Source: an uncultured Clostridia bacterium (GTDB taxonomy: Bacteria > Bacillota > Clostridia > Christensenellales > Borkfalkiaceae). Taken from it: DNA of 64,000 nt. The notes under the pieces were generated by a model that had not been told where the DNA came from, ran no database searches, and worked only from the letters and a program-made list of their open reading frames with translations. The first letter of the stretch is position 1; the number at the start of each line of letters is the position of its first letter. Below, one piece after another: positions 34,813 through 42,891 of this stretch. The DNA is taken from positions 62,001 to 126,000 of the forward strand of contig CANQMN010000001.1 of assembly GCA_947624965.1 (NCBI GenBank). The letters are read 5' to 3'. Made by a program: the position numbers and the translations under genes.

Positions 34813-37800
34813 TTAATTTTCGGGAACGGGGTCCCCTTTTGCGCTTTGCAGGATGACCTGACACTCCATCGTAACAAAAGCGCGTACGCGGAAGTTATCG
34901 CCGACCTTCGCCCACTTCAAATTGGGGTCGGGCTTCGACGCATCCGTTTGGAAGGCGTCGCACTTTCCGCCCGCAAACGCCGCGATCTCCTCCCTTCTCC
35001 AATACCAATGGTCCTCGCAATAGGTGGCAAGTTCCAACAGCGTGGCGTTCGACTGCGCCCCGTGATCGTAGATATCTCCCGTCAGAACGATGTGCGTGCG
35101 GAAGTACTTCGCCTCGTACTTGTGCCCGTTCGGCGACGCGTTGGCGTTGACCGCGTACTCTCCGTCCGCCTTGAAATAATAATTGTCGTGGTTGGAATCC
35201 ACGCCGATGCAGGTAAGCGTGTTCTGCGCGGACGTACCGGTAAAGACGGGCGTCCCGCACAGGATGCGCTTTGTGCACTCCTTGCCGCCGACGCCCATCC
35301 CCGCGAAGTCGGAGAGGTATTCGGTAAAGCGTTCGTACGTCTTTTCGGTCTCGGAGGCAGCCATGCGGTTCGCGATCTCCCGCACCTTGTCGAGGCGGAT
35401 GCGGTTGTCCGTCATCTTTTGCGCATACACTCCCTGCCCGAGCGAATCGTCATTCGGGTCGTTCGTGCGCTTCACCAAATAGCCGTAGTCCTGTTTGGCG
35501 GTGTTCCCCTTCTCGTCCCAATCGGTGTAGATGACGACCTGCCGCTCCTCGGCATAGAGGAAGGACTGCGTAACAAAGCTGTAAATCTTCCCGTGGTGAA
35601 GCGCCGCCGACTGCTCCTTCGTTGCCGTGATGCTCTCCTGCGCCTTTGTTTCGTAGAGCGCCTTCTGGCGGTCCAACTCCTTGCTTACTTTTGCCGTCGC
35701 ATTGTCGAGCGTCTGCACGGTTACGCCCGAAGTGAGCCCCGACAACGTCTGCATGAAATACGCCAGCGTACTCGCCCGATTGGAAAGATCGAGCAGGTCG
35801 GCGTTGTAACACGCGATCTGGTCTTTCGCCTCGGGGAAGAAGTTATAGCAGGCGCCCATCATGGTCGTGAAATAGTCGAGCGGACTGTTCCCGCCGTTCC
35901 CCGCGACGGCGTCGCAGTATGCGAGATAGGTGCTCAAATAGCTCTGCGCGCCCGTGTAGTCCACCGCCTCTTTGATGAAGGTCAGCCGCAGTGTATCGTA
36001 ATAGTCGTAGAACGGAACGAGCGTACCGTTCACTTGCATCGCCCTGTCGAGATAGGGATATTGTTCCCTCTCCTTTTCGGTCGGCGAGACGTCCGTCCGC
36101 GTCACGGTAAAGTACTTGTCCGCGAGCTCCTGTTGCAGATCCTTTTCAAAGTCCGCGTACATGGCGCCCTCCATGGCGAGCCGCCCGATGGTTTCGGGAA
36201 GGCCGCCCGGAAGCTGTACCGCCACCGTCTTGCTCCCGTCGATCTCGCCGCCCATGAGCCCGCGGTTCGCGAGCACCCCGTCGAGCGTCGCGGAAAGGAC
36301 GTCGTTCCCCTCCTGATCCTTGATTTTTTCGTACTTGACGGTATGCACGTACGTATCCGCATGGTTGAGAAATCCTTGGATGAAACGGGTATTGTAGGCG
36401 CTCTGGAAGGCTTCGATCTTCGCCTTCATTTCCTTATAGATGCCGTCGCGGAAGGCGTTCCAGTTGGACTGCGCGCTGTTGAACACGATCCGATACTGCT
36501 GTTGTTCGACGTTGTCCAAACGCTCGTCCATGTGGTCGTACAGGGCTTGCATCTGGTTTCCGAGCTCCCGCACCATCGACTGGACCTGCATGACGGAATA
36601 GTAGACGTTTTCGAGCGAAACGCCGCGCGGGAACACGCCGCACATTTCGAGGGTGGTGAGGAGCGCGCTCGCGCCCGAAAAGACGCCTTGCACGGCGCCG
36701 ATGGGACCGCCGCCCTGCGAATCCAAGCTGTTCTTGATGGCGCCCGCGAAATTGTAGAACGACATGAGGAGGTCCTTCACCCTATCGACATAGTACTCGC
36801 CGTCCGGTTCCGTTTGCCATCCCGTAGGTCCGTTCGCGACGGCGCGCACCTCGGACATGTCCTCGTATGCGATCTCCGCGGCAACGGGCTCCCCGTTGAC
36901 CGCGCCGCAGGGGAGCGCGACCGTGCCCGCCGCAAGCGTCGCGGTCGCATGCAGGTTGCGGGAGACGCCCGCGCCTTCGTCCTTCTCCGTCTTCAAGAGG
37001 ACGAGATCGTAGCCGCCGTCCGTGCTCTCCCCGAACTCCTCGATGGTCAAAGCATCGTCCGAAAATGCGATCTTATCCCGCGTGAGACCGAGAAAATCGC
37101 CCTCCGCGGCGAGGTGCATGCGATAGCGGCATTCCCCGGAGACGTCGTCGAAGTTGACCGCCCGAACATAGAGGTCCACCATGGCGGGCGCGGGTGAGAC
37201 GAAGAGGATCTTCTCCTCCCCCGAGCCGAACGCCGCCCCGTCCACGAAGAGCGGCAAGCCGTTGAACCGTTCGATCTCCTCCGCCGTGCCCTCGGTGAGC
37301 GCGATGGCGACGGTCGCCTCGTCCTTCGCCTCGGAGACGGAATCGACGGCGACGGAAAAGTCCGAATCGACGACGGAGACTTCCCCGTCCGCCACTTGGA
37401 ATTTTTTCAACTTCCAATGGGTCGGGTCTGCCGCGCCCGCCGTGAAGGGATCGGCAGAGACAATTTGAAAGGTGAGCCGTTTCCTCGGACCGACTTCTTC
37501 GTAGCGATAGGAATCGGCGTCGATGTACGTAACGGTCATCGCAACGTCTGCCGAAGCGGTGCCCGAAGAGCCCGTTCCGAAGGCGTTTTCCAGCGTTACC
37601 ATGCCTTGGAGCGAGGCGTTTTCCACAATGGTCCCCTCGGTCTCGATCATGAGCACGTCCTCGATGGTCTCGACGGAGAGGACATTGAGTTTTTCAAAGG
37701 AGCCCGCAAGCGTGATGTCCTCCTTGACGATCCCCGCGCGGAAGTCTCCTTCCTGCATCACGACGGTGATCGTGGGGTCTTCGTCCCCCACCGAATACGC

Positions 37801-37944
37801 GCCGCCCACAACGAGCGAAGGCGCGGGCGTTTGGACCGCGTCGACCATGCCGCCGCCGTCGCCGCACCCGACGAATCCGCCAAGCGAGCAGGACGCCATG
37901 AGCGCCGAGAGCAAAAATGCGGCCGCGCGTTTTCCTCTCCGCAT
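34813..37944 (-). CDS. Large lipoprotein of unknown function
   Basis: 1043 residues; I do not recognise a family. The signal peptide carries two possible lipid-anchor cysteines, Cys19 (MASC) and Cys27 (FVGC). Residues 50-350 are beta-rich and contain related segments: EGDFRAGIVKEDI at about 65 and EGDFLGLTRDKI at about 281, suggesting duplicated Ig-like modules. Residues 385-440 are helical with a Gly/Ala-rich hydrophobic stretch (GPIGAVQGVFSGASALL). Residues 448-530 form a long amphipathic coiled coil (MQALYDHMDERLDNVEQQQY); a second helical region near 770-810 follows, then a globular C-terminus with several Cys. Helices around a hydrophobic stretch recall alpha-helical pore formers, but this is only an impression. 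Start has GGAGG 7 nt upstream; own promoter and terminator. Confidence 0.8.
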   Translation of the reverse strand: MRRGKRAAAFLLSALMASCSLGGFVGCGDGGGMVDAVQTPAPSLVVGGAYSVGDEDPTITVVMQEGDFRAGIVKEDITLAGSFEKLNVLSVETIEDVLMIETEGTIVENASLQGMVTLENAFGTGSSGTASADVAMTVTYIDADSYRYEEVGPRKRLTFQIVSADPFTAGAADPTHWKLKKFQVADGEVSVVDSDFSVAVDSVSEAKDEATVAIALTEGTAEEIERFNGLPLFVDGAAFGSGEEKILFVSPAPAMVDLYVRAVNFDDVSGECRYRMHLAAEGDFLGLTRDKIAFSDDALTIEEFGESTDGGYDLVLLKTEKDEGAGVSRNLHATATLAAGTVALPCGAVNGEPVAAEIAYEDMSEVRAVANGPTGWQTEPDGEYYVDRVKDLLMSFYNFAGAIKNSLDSQGGGPIGAVQGVFSGASALLTTLEMCGVFPRGVSLENVYYSVMQVQSMVRELGNQMQALYDHMDERLDNVEQQQYRIVFNSAQSNWNAFRDGIYKEMKAKIEAFQSAYNTRFIQGFLNHADTYVHTVKYEKIKDQEGNDVLSATLDGVLANRGLMGGEIDGSKTVAVQLPGGLPETIGRLAMEGAMYADFEKDLQQELADKYFTVTRTDVSPTEKEREQYPYLDRAMQVNGTLVPFYDYYDTLRLTFIKEAVDYTGAQSYLSTYLAYCDAVAGNGGNSPLDYFTTMMGACYNFFPEAKDQIACYNADLLDLSNRASTLAYFMQTLSGLTSGVTVQTLDNATAKVSKELDRQKALYETKAQESITATKEQSAALHHGKIYSFVTQSFLYAEERQVVIYTDWDEKGNTAKQDYGYLVKRTNDPNDDSLGQGVYAQKMTDNRIRLDKVREIANRMAASETEKTYERFTEYLSDFAGMGVGGKECTKRILCGTPVFTGTSAQNTLTCIGVDSNHDNYYFKADGEYAVNANASPNGHKYEAKYFRTHIVLTGDIYDHGAQSNATLLELATYCEDHWYWRREEIAAFAGGKCDAFQTDASKPDPNLKWAKVGDNFRVRAFVTMECQVILQSAKGDPVPEN

Positions 37945-37992
37945 AATGTTACCTCCGTTGTGCGGGCGGGCTTACGCCCGTCTCTCAACTGA

Positions 37993-38021
37993 ATTTTATC
38001 ATTTCCGACATTTTGTGTCAA
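37993..38021 (-). promoter_or_regulatory. Sigma-A promoter of the large lipoprotein gene
   Basis: Minus-strand TTGACA (38016-38021), 17-nt spacer, TAAAAT (37993-37998). The 49-nt leader has a small GGGCGTAAGCCC hairpin before the GGAGG. Confidence 0.85.
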
Positions 38022-38069
38022 TCGTTTGCCGAATTTTTTCACAAATGCGGACACTTCGGCGCGCGAGAA

Positions 38070-38099
38070 AGAAAAACCGCGCCGAAGTTTCGGCGCGGT
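38070..38099 (-). terminator. Rho-independent terminator of the YitT gene
   Basis: Minus-strand 11-bp stem ACCGCGCCGAA/TTCGGCGCGGT (38076-38099) followed by TTTTTC, 13 nt after the stop at 38113. Confidence 0.85.
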
Positions 38100-38112
38100 G
38101 CTGACCGTTCGT

Positions 38113-39186
38113 TTATTCGGATGCGGGCGGCAGAGGTTCCTCTGCTTCCTTCTGCGGCTTTTTCGGAGATTCCTCCGAGAAGTTCCCCACGTCGTCCTTT
38201 TCCTCGTCTTTGGGGAGCGCGACCCTATCCGAAGAGAACCCGTTCCCGCGGACCTCGGAAATTACGCTCACCATGAGGAACGCGGCGGGATCGATGAGCT
38301 GGATCTCGTTGCGGAGCTTCACGAGATCGCGGTTGGAGATCACGGTGAGGAGGACATAGCACTCCTCCGTGAGAAAGCCCGTCTTGCCGTAGAGCATGGT
38401 TACCCCGCGGTTGAGCTTGTTGAGGATCATGAGGCGGATCTCCTTGTACTTCTTGCTGATGATCTGCACCTGCGTCTTGCGGGAGCCGATCGGCGAGATC
38501 TTGTCGATCACGAGGGAGGAGATCAGGGTGATGAGCACGCCGTAGAGGACCGCGTCGATGGGCGCGGCGATGAGTTGCAGCGCGACGATGGAGAAATCGA
38601 GGATCCACATCGAAACGGAGATGGGCCAGTTGAAAAACTTCTTGAAGATGAGCGGCGGGATATCCGTTCCGCCCGTGGATGCGCCCACGCGCACGACGAT
38701 GGCGATGCCCAGCCCGAACAGGAGGGAGCCGAACAGCATGGCGAGGAGCGGACTGCCGAGCGTCATGTTCGTGCCCTCGATGGTCTGCGAACTCATGCCG
38801 ATGTAGTGTCCGTGCGCCTTGAAATACGCGTCGTTGATGAGGTTGAACACGCTCATGAACCCGGGGTACAGGAGCGTGCCCGCCCCCGTCGCAAAGGCGA
38901 ACTTTTTGCCGAGCAGGCACACGCCCAATATGAACAGCGCGATGTTCGCCGCATATACGGTGATATTCACGACCCATTCCGTCCAGTCCGCAACGATGCC
39001 GTTGTTTGCGAGGATGTTGCGGATGAGAATGCCGATACCCGTCGTGCCGCCCATCACGAATCCGTTCGGGACGATGAAAAAGGAAGCGCCCGCCGAGGCG
39101 ATCGCATTCCCAACGACGACGATGAGCGCATATTTCAGAAAGGAGAGGACCTGCTTTTTGGTAGGTTTTTTGATGCTGATCTTCAT
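38113..39186 (-). CDS. YitT/DUF161 family membrane protein with DUF2179 domain
   Basis: 357 residues. Five to six transmembrane helices (about 15-240) containing the family's glycine-rich ASAGASFFIVPNGFVMGG and GASTGGTDIP segments, then a cytosolic DUF2179 domain (about 255-335, ISKKYKEIRLMILNKLNRGV and TEECYVLLTVISNRDLVKL). An acidic, Pro-rich C-terminal tail is extra. Function of the family is unknown; a transporter role is often assumed. Start at 39186 with GGAG upstream. Confidence 0.9.
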   Translation of the reverse strand: MKISIKKPTKKQVLSFLKYALIVVVGNAIASAGASFFIVPNGFVMGGTTGIGILIRNILANNGIVADWTEWVVNITVYAANIALFILGVCLLGKKFAFATGAGTLLYPGFMSVFNLINDAYFKAHGHYIGMSSQTIEGTNMTLGSPLLAMLFGSLLFGLGIAIVVRVGASTGGTDIPPLIFKKFFNWPISVSMWILDFSIVALQLIAAPIDAVLYGVLITLISSLVIDKISPIGSRKTQVQIISKKYKEIRLMILNKLNRGVTMLYGKTGFLTEECYVLLTVISNRDLVKLRNEIQLIDPAAFLMVSVISEVRGNGFSSDRVALPKDEEKDDVGNFSEESPKKPQKEAEEPLPPASE

Positions 39187-39213
39187 AGAAAATTTCTCCG
39201 TCGGTACGCGGAT

Positions 39214-39242
39214 ATTATAACACCCCTTCCCTCGCTTGGCAA
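39214..39242 (-). promoter_or_regulatory. Sigma-A promoter of the YitT gene
   Basis: Minus-strand TTGCCA (39237-39242), 17-nt spacer, TATAAT (39214-39219), 27 nt before the start. Confidence 0.75.
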
Positions 39243-39320
39243 GCGGTTTCAAAAAAAATCGCCGCGATTTTTCGGGCAAAAAAATGCGCCGCCCGACGGG
39301 CGGCGCAAGGCGGAGATTGC

Positions 39321-39662
39321 TCAATAATAGTTGTAGCCGGTAAACCCCGAACCGTTGCCGCAGAGATCGCATCCGCAGCTCGGGTAGAGCGCGTACTGTT
39401 GCGCGTAATACGCGTCGTAACATTGGTTGCCGCATGCGGTATAGGCGGAAAGATCGGCGTTCGAGCCGCACCCGCAGCCGTTGTTCGAGCCGCGCCCCGC
39501 GGCGTTCGCCGCGTTCACGCCGCTGATAAAGCCGTTCGTGAAGTTGTTGTTGCAACCGCAGTGATTGTTGCAGCCGCAGTTACAGCCGTTGTTTCCCGTT
39601 CCGAACAGATTGTTGAGGATACTCGCGAGCCCACAGCCGCAAGAATTGCAAGATTGACACAT
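39321..39662 (-). CDS. Cys/Asn/Gly-rich small protein
   Basis: 113 residues with 16 cysteines, many as CxC or CxxC (MCQSCNSCGCG, CNCGC, CGCG, CGCDLC), and a Tyr/Asn-rich C-terminus ending GYNYY. No signal peptide. Composition recalls metal-binding or cross-linked coat-like proteins of Firmicutes but I recognise no family. The ATG at 39662 has GGAGG seven bases upstream. A perfect GCGGGAA/TTCCCGC palindrome lies in its leader (39688-39702). Divergent from the structured RNA and zinc-ribbon membrane gene. Confidence 0.75.
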   Translation of the reverse strand: MCQSCNSCGCGLASILNNLFGTGNNGCNCGCNNHCGCNNNFTNGFISGVNAANAAGRGSNNGCGCGSNADLSAYTACGNQCYDAYYAQQYALYPSCGCDLCGNGSGFTGYNYY

Positions 39663-39687
39663 AAAAAGACCTCCGTAGGTAGAAATC

Positions 39688-39702
39688 GCGGGAATTTCCC
39701 GC
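39688..39702. promoter_or_regulatory. 15-bp palindrome in the leader of the Cys-rich gene
   Basis: GCGGGAA-T-TTCCCGC, just downstream of a possible minus-strand -10 (TACAAT at 39710-39715) and upstream of the GGAGG. Could be an operator or a 5'-UTR hairpin. Confidence 0.45.
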
Positions 39703-39768
39703 TTACTCCATTGTATGCGCATAGGGCGGACTTCGGTTTTTCCTCCGCCGAAAAATTTCGCCCACGGC

Positions 39769-39797
39769 TTGCATTTTTCCCCTGCCTGTGGTAGAAT
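39769..39797 (+). promoter_or_regulatory. Promoter of the candidate structured RNA
   Basis: TTGCAT (39769-39774), 17-nt spacer, TAGAAT (39792-39797) with extended TGG. Predicted start at about 39804, inside the 5' strand of the closing stem. Confidence 0.7.
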
Positions 39798-39801
39798 GAA
39801 A

Positions 39802-39965
39802 TTGCCACACAACTTCATACTAACTACCGAACGAATATACCTGGCATAGGTGTATCCTTTTTTCCGTGCGGTTTAGTATGCTTTGCCGATAAATCGGGAG
39901 TTGTGTGGCAACAATCGAGGGATACGATATGCGGGCGTCCCTTGGTTGGACGCCCTTATTTTTTG
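39802..39965 (+). ncRNA. Candidate structured RNA (small RNA or riboswitch-like leader)
   Basis: A 13-bp perfect closing stem pairs TTGCCACACAACT (39802-39814) with AGTTGTGTGGCAA (39899-39911). Inside are a bulged stem CATACTAA-CT-ACCG (39816-39829) with CGGTTTAGTATG (39869-39880), an apical hairpin ATATACCT/AGGTGTAT (39835-39855), and a small hairpin CCGAT/ATCGG (39886-39897). A terminator GGGCGTCC/GGACGCCC (39933-39955) with a T-rich tail follows. Its own promoter starts transcription at the foot of the closing stem. I could not match it to a known riboswitch; 6S RNA is the family I would test first. If read-through occurs it is the leader of the zinc-ribbon membrane gene. Confidence 0.7.
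39933..39964 (+). terminator. Rho-independent terminator of the structured RNA
   Basis: 8-bp stem with a 7-nt loop and tail TTATTTTTT. It lies 27 nt before the start of the downstream gene, so it either ends a free small RNA or controls read-through. Confidence 0.85.
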
Positions 39966-39990
39966 CCCGCGATTTTTACGGAGGTCATCT

Positions 39991-42252
39991 ATGCACAAAT
40001 GTACAACCTGCGGAACGGAGTTCGAGGGGAAATTCTGCCCCGAGTGCGGCACGAAGTGGGAAGAAAAACGAATTTGCCCGCAGTGCGGCTCCGTCCTGCC
40101 CGCGAACGCGAAGTTCTGCTCCGAGTGCGGCGCCAAATGGGAGAGCGGAGAAGAAGCTCCCCCCACCCTACCCTCCCCCCTCGGAGAGGGTGGAGGTGAA
40201 GAACCCACCCCCCTTCCCCCCATTGCGGAGAAAGGCTCCGGAAATCATATGGTCGCCTTTCCCGAAAGCCCCAAGGAAGGCTCCTCAGAGGGGGCAATGG
40301 CAAAGCAAACGCGCAAACAGGCGGCGTTTTTCACCGAAAATCTGCTGAAACTTTTCTATCGGCTCTCGGCGATCGTTCCCATCGCCCTCTGCGGGCTGTT
40401 TTCCCTCCTCACGTTCCTGTTCTGTCTCGCGCCCGCCGCGAACATGAACGACGTCTTCTTCGGCACGGGGAGCGCCTCCATGGGGAGCGTTTACGACCTC
40501 GGAGACGCCTCTTCCTCTTCGGTGCTCGCCTTTGCCGCCATCGGGCTGGCGGTCTGTGCCGTCGGGTTTGTATTCCTCTTTGTGAAGCCGCTCGCGTGGC
40601 GGAACATTCCGCAGACAAAACTGCCCGTGTCCGACGCCGCGCCGTGGCTGTTCCAAGCCGTGTGGCTCGGCGCGTTCGCCTCGGCGTGTGCCATCTGCGC
40701 CGACGTCAACAAGACGGACGGCGGCATGGGCGTCTTTTCCGTGGGCGCGGGTCCCATCCTCATCATCGTGTTTGCCCTTCTGTTCGGGCTTCTTGCCGCG
40801 GGCATTCAAATTTTGCGCATTGTGCTTGCGAAAAAATTCCCCGCTCTTGCCGAGGAGGAGAACGAACGGCGGGAGGCGCTCAAAGCAAGATACGCAAAGC
40901 CCGCCTCTGAAACGCCTGCCTTCTCCGCGGAGCAGAGCGAGATGCTCGCCCGCGCGCGCATGGTCGTGCGGTTGCCCCTCATCCTCTATACTTTCTTCCC
41001 CGCGTTCATTACTCTCGGCACGGTGACGACCATCATCCTCATGGGGGGATTGGGGGCAAGCGGTATGACCTCGAACATAATGATGCTTGTGCTCGCCGTT
41101 ATGTGCCTTCCTCTTCTTGTGAGAACGCTTTGGGCTATTTTCTCCAAAAAAGCGCTGACGACAAAAGTTCTGTTCAAAAAGGACGAACTCCCTCCCGAAC
41201 AGTTCTTTGCGAAAAATCGCAAAAAGGCGATCGCCACCTTTATCGGTTCGATTATTTTTGCCTTGATCGGTCTCGTTCCCATGATCGTGCCCGCGGCAGT
41301 CCAACTTGCCCGCGACGGGGTCTCCTCCGTCAGTCACTCGGCATTGCAGATTTTCGGTACGGAAGCGTATCTCGGAATATGCGTTGCGGTCGTCGTTGGG
41401 TTGCTGATGTTCACGGGCTTTACCGTGCTCGCCGTGCTCGCCGCGAAAAATGCCATTTATTGCAAGAAATTTGCGGAGGGGACGGAACGCTACCCCGAAT
41501 ATACGGAAGCGCCCAAGCAGTTTCTCCGCGACCTTCCCTTCGCGCCCCTGCCCGTTCCCGTGCGCCATGCGCGGGGCGGTTGGCTGACGGGGGCTGTCGT
41601 TTGCGTCCTCGTCGCCGCGATCGCCATTGGCGCGATGGCGGGCACGAACATCTTCTCCGAGGGGAAACTCGACAAAATCGAGATGGGAGCCTCGCAATAC
41701 CGCGTGATGGATGTCCTCGGCAGTACGCGCTTTGAAGAGCCCGGGGAATGGGATTACATTTCGGACAATGCCGTCTCCCTCATCGAACGGCAACAGGAGT
41801 TGGAGACGGAACTTGTCGCCGCGCTTGCCGAGGGGGACACGGAGCGCATTGAGGCGCTGACCGCGGAGTCCGAAAAACTTGCGGAAGAGGCAAAGACCAT
41901 GAAGTACCGCACCATCCGCGTGGTGTTCGACGCCGATGAAAAGGTGTCGCGCATCGAAATGTTTAAGGGCGATCGGAGCAAGGTGCTCGAAGGAAGCAAA
42001 AGCCGCAGCGCCGCAAAGGCGGGGCTCTCCCCCGCGCGCGTTCCGCTTGCCGACCTTATGACGGGGACGGCGGAGATCACCTATTCGGTGAAATTCGACG
42101 GCGGAAGCTATGTACGGACGCGCCTCGGCGCCGCGGAGGTGTTTTCGGACGAATACCACAATGACCCTACGAGCATCGACAAGGCGGGAACATACTATTT
42201 GAAGTGGACGGATAGTTTCGGAGAATGCACCGCCGTTCTGCAAGTTACCTAA
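39991..42252 (+). CDS. Double zinc-ribbon multipass membrane protein
   Basis: 753 residues. Two N-terminal zinc ribbons: Cys4/Cys7/Cys16/Cys19 and Cys29/Cys32/Cys43/Cys46. Then a low-complexity Pro/Gly/Glu linker (about 56-103) that is a translated palindromic repeat (see repeat 40158-40300), about eight transmembrane helices in two or three groups up to residue about 550, and a C-terminal domain (about 560-753) beginning LDKIEMGASQYRVMDVLG, reminiscent of BamE/SmpA-type folds, with a charged helix. Start 39991 follows GGAGG. Function unknown; likely an envelope protein with a cytosolic metal-binding head. Confidence 0.75.
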   Translation: MHKCTTCGTEFEGKFCPECGTKWEEKRICPQCGSVLPANAKFCSECGAKWESGEEAPPTLPSPLGEGGGEEPTPLPPIAEKGSGNHMVAFPESPKEGSSEGAMAKQTRKQAAFFTENLLKLFYRLSAIVPIALCGLFSLLTFLFCLAPAANMNDVFFGTGSASMGSVYDLGDASSSSVLAFAAIGLAVCAVGFVFLFVKPLAWRNIPQTKLPVSDAAPWLFQAVWLGAFASACAICADVNKTDGGMGVFSVGAGPILIIVFALLFGLLAAGIQILRIVLAKKFPALAEEENERREALKARYAKPASETPAFSAEQSEMLARARMVVRLPLILYTFFPAFITLGTVTTIILMGGLGASGMTSNIMMLVLAVMCLPLLVRTLWAIFSKKALTTKVLFKKDELPPEQFFAKNRKKAIATFIGSIIFALIGLVPMIVPAAVQLARDGVSSVSHSALQIFGTEAYLGICVAVVVGLLMFTGFTVLAVLAAKNAIYCKKFAEGTERYPEYTEAPKQFLRDLPFAPLPVPVRHARGGWLTGAVVCVLVAAIAIGAMAGTNIFSEGKLDKIEMGASQYRVMDVLGSTRFEEPGEWDYISDNAVSLIERQQELETELVAALAEGDTERIEALTAESEKLAEEAKTMKYRTIRVVFDADEKVSRIEMFKGDRSKVLEGSKSRSAAKAGLSPARVPLADLMTGTAEITYSVKFDGGSYVRTRLGAAEVFSDEYHNDPTSIDKAGTYYLKWTDSFGECTAVLQVT
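40158..40300. repeat. Palindromic repeat inserted in frame in a coding sequence
   Basis: The same CCACCCTACCCTCCCCCCTC ... GAGGGTGGAGG arrangement seen in the intergenic arrays occurs here inside the zinc-ribbon membrane gene and is translated as PPTLPSPLGEGGGEEPTP and following residues. No frameshift or stop results, and it falls between the zinc ribbons and the first membrane helix. Confidence 0.7.
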
Positions 42253-42259
42253 CCGAGCA

Positions 42260-42296
42260 AAAAAATCCACCCGCTTCGGCGGGTGGATTTTTATTT
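42260..42296 (+). terminator. Rho-independent terminator of the zinc-ribbon membrane gene
   Basis: Stem TCCACCCGC/GCGGGTGGA (42266-42274 with 42279-42287) with a TTCG tetraloop, then TTTTTATTT. Confidence 0.92.
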
Positions 42297-42299
42297 CAC

Positions 42300-42800
42300 G
42301 GCGCCGCTCCCGATAAAAACAGGCGCCCCCCTTCCCAAAATGGAAAGTAAAATAAACACTTACCTTCCCTTCCCAAGCGGGAAAGCATAAAATACTACCT
42401 CTCCCTTGGGAAGAGAAAGAGCAAAAATATATACTACCTCCCCCTCCCCTACCCCTCCCCCTCGCGTTGCGAGGGGGAGGGTAACAAGAAGGACAAGGCG
42501 AAGAGGGGAAGACGAGCGGGAAAATCTCACTCCCCCCCTCTCTATCGCCCGCACGTATTATGCCGCCGAAGGGCGACACGAGGAGCGAAGCGACGAAGTA
42601 CCCTTCCCCACCTCCCCCACCCTACCCTCTCCCCCTCAATGAGGGGGGAGGTAAAAAAGACGGCGCGGGGGAGGTAAAATAAAAGTCTCCCTCGCGTTGC
42701 GAGGGAGAGGGTAAATAAAAAACAAGCGGAAGAAAACAAGTTAGCGCGAGGAAAAATAAAAGACAAGGCGGTGGGTAAAAGTTCCTCCCCTCGCGGCGCA
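42300..42800. repeat. Second cluster of GC-rich palindromic repeats
   Basis: This gap between the membrane gene and rny holds no convincing gene. Copies of the CTCCCCCTCGCG-type palindrome are best seen at 42450-42482, 42620-42655 and 42688-42711, with weaker CCCTTGGGAAG-type copies at 42330-42420. Between them are A/G-rich spacers. Same family as 34300-34740. Confidence 0.75.
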
Positions 42801-42815
42801 GGGGATAAAATAGGG

Positions 42816-42844
42816 AGCCGCCGCGAACGATGTTCGCGGCGGCT
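42816..42844 (-). terminator. Strong hairpin downstream of rny
   Basis: 13-bp perfect stem AGCCGCCGCGAAC/GTTCGCGGCGGCT with a 3-nt loop, 47 nt past the rny stop. On the minus strand it is followed by CCCTATTTT rather than a clean T run, so termination is likely but not certain. Confidence 0.6.
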
Positions 42845-42891
42845 GTACATTTTTGTTACACGCGGCTTTTGCTTTTCTTCGCGCTTTCGCG

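Noticed and set aside
39802-39965. Calling the structured RNA 6S RNA, SRP RNA or a named riboswitch
   Set aside because: The overall shape is compatible with 6S, but the 5' side of the bubble is almost absent; the SRP loop and known riboswitch cores are not seen. Left unnamed.
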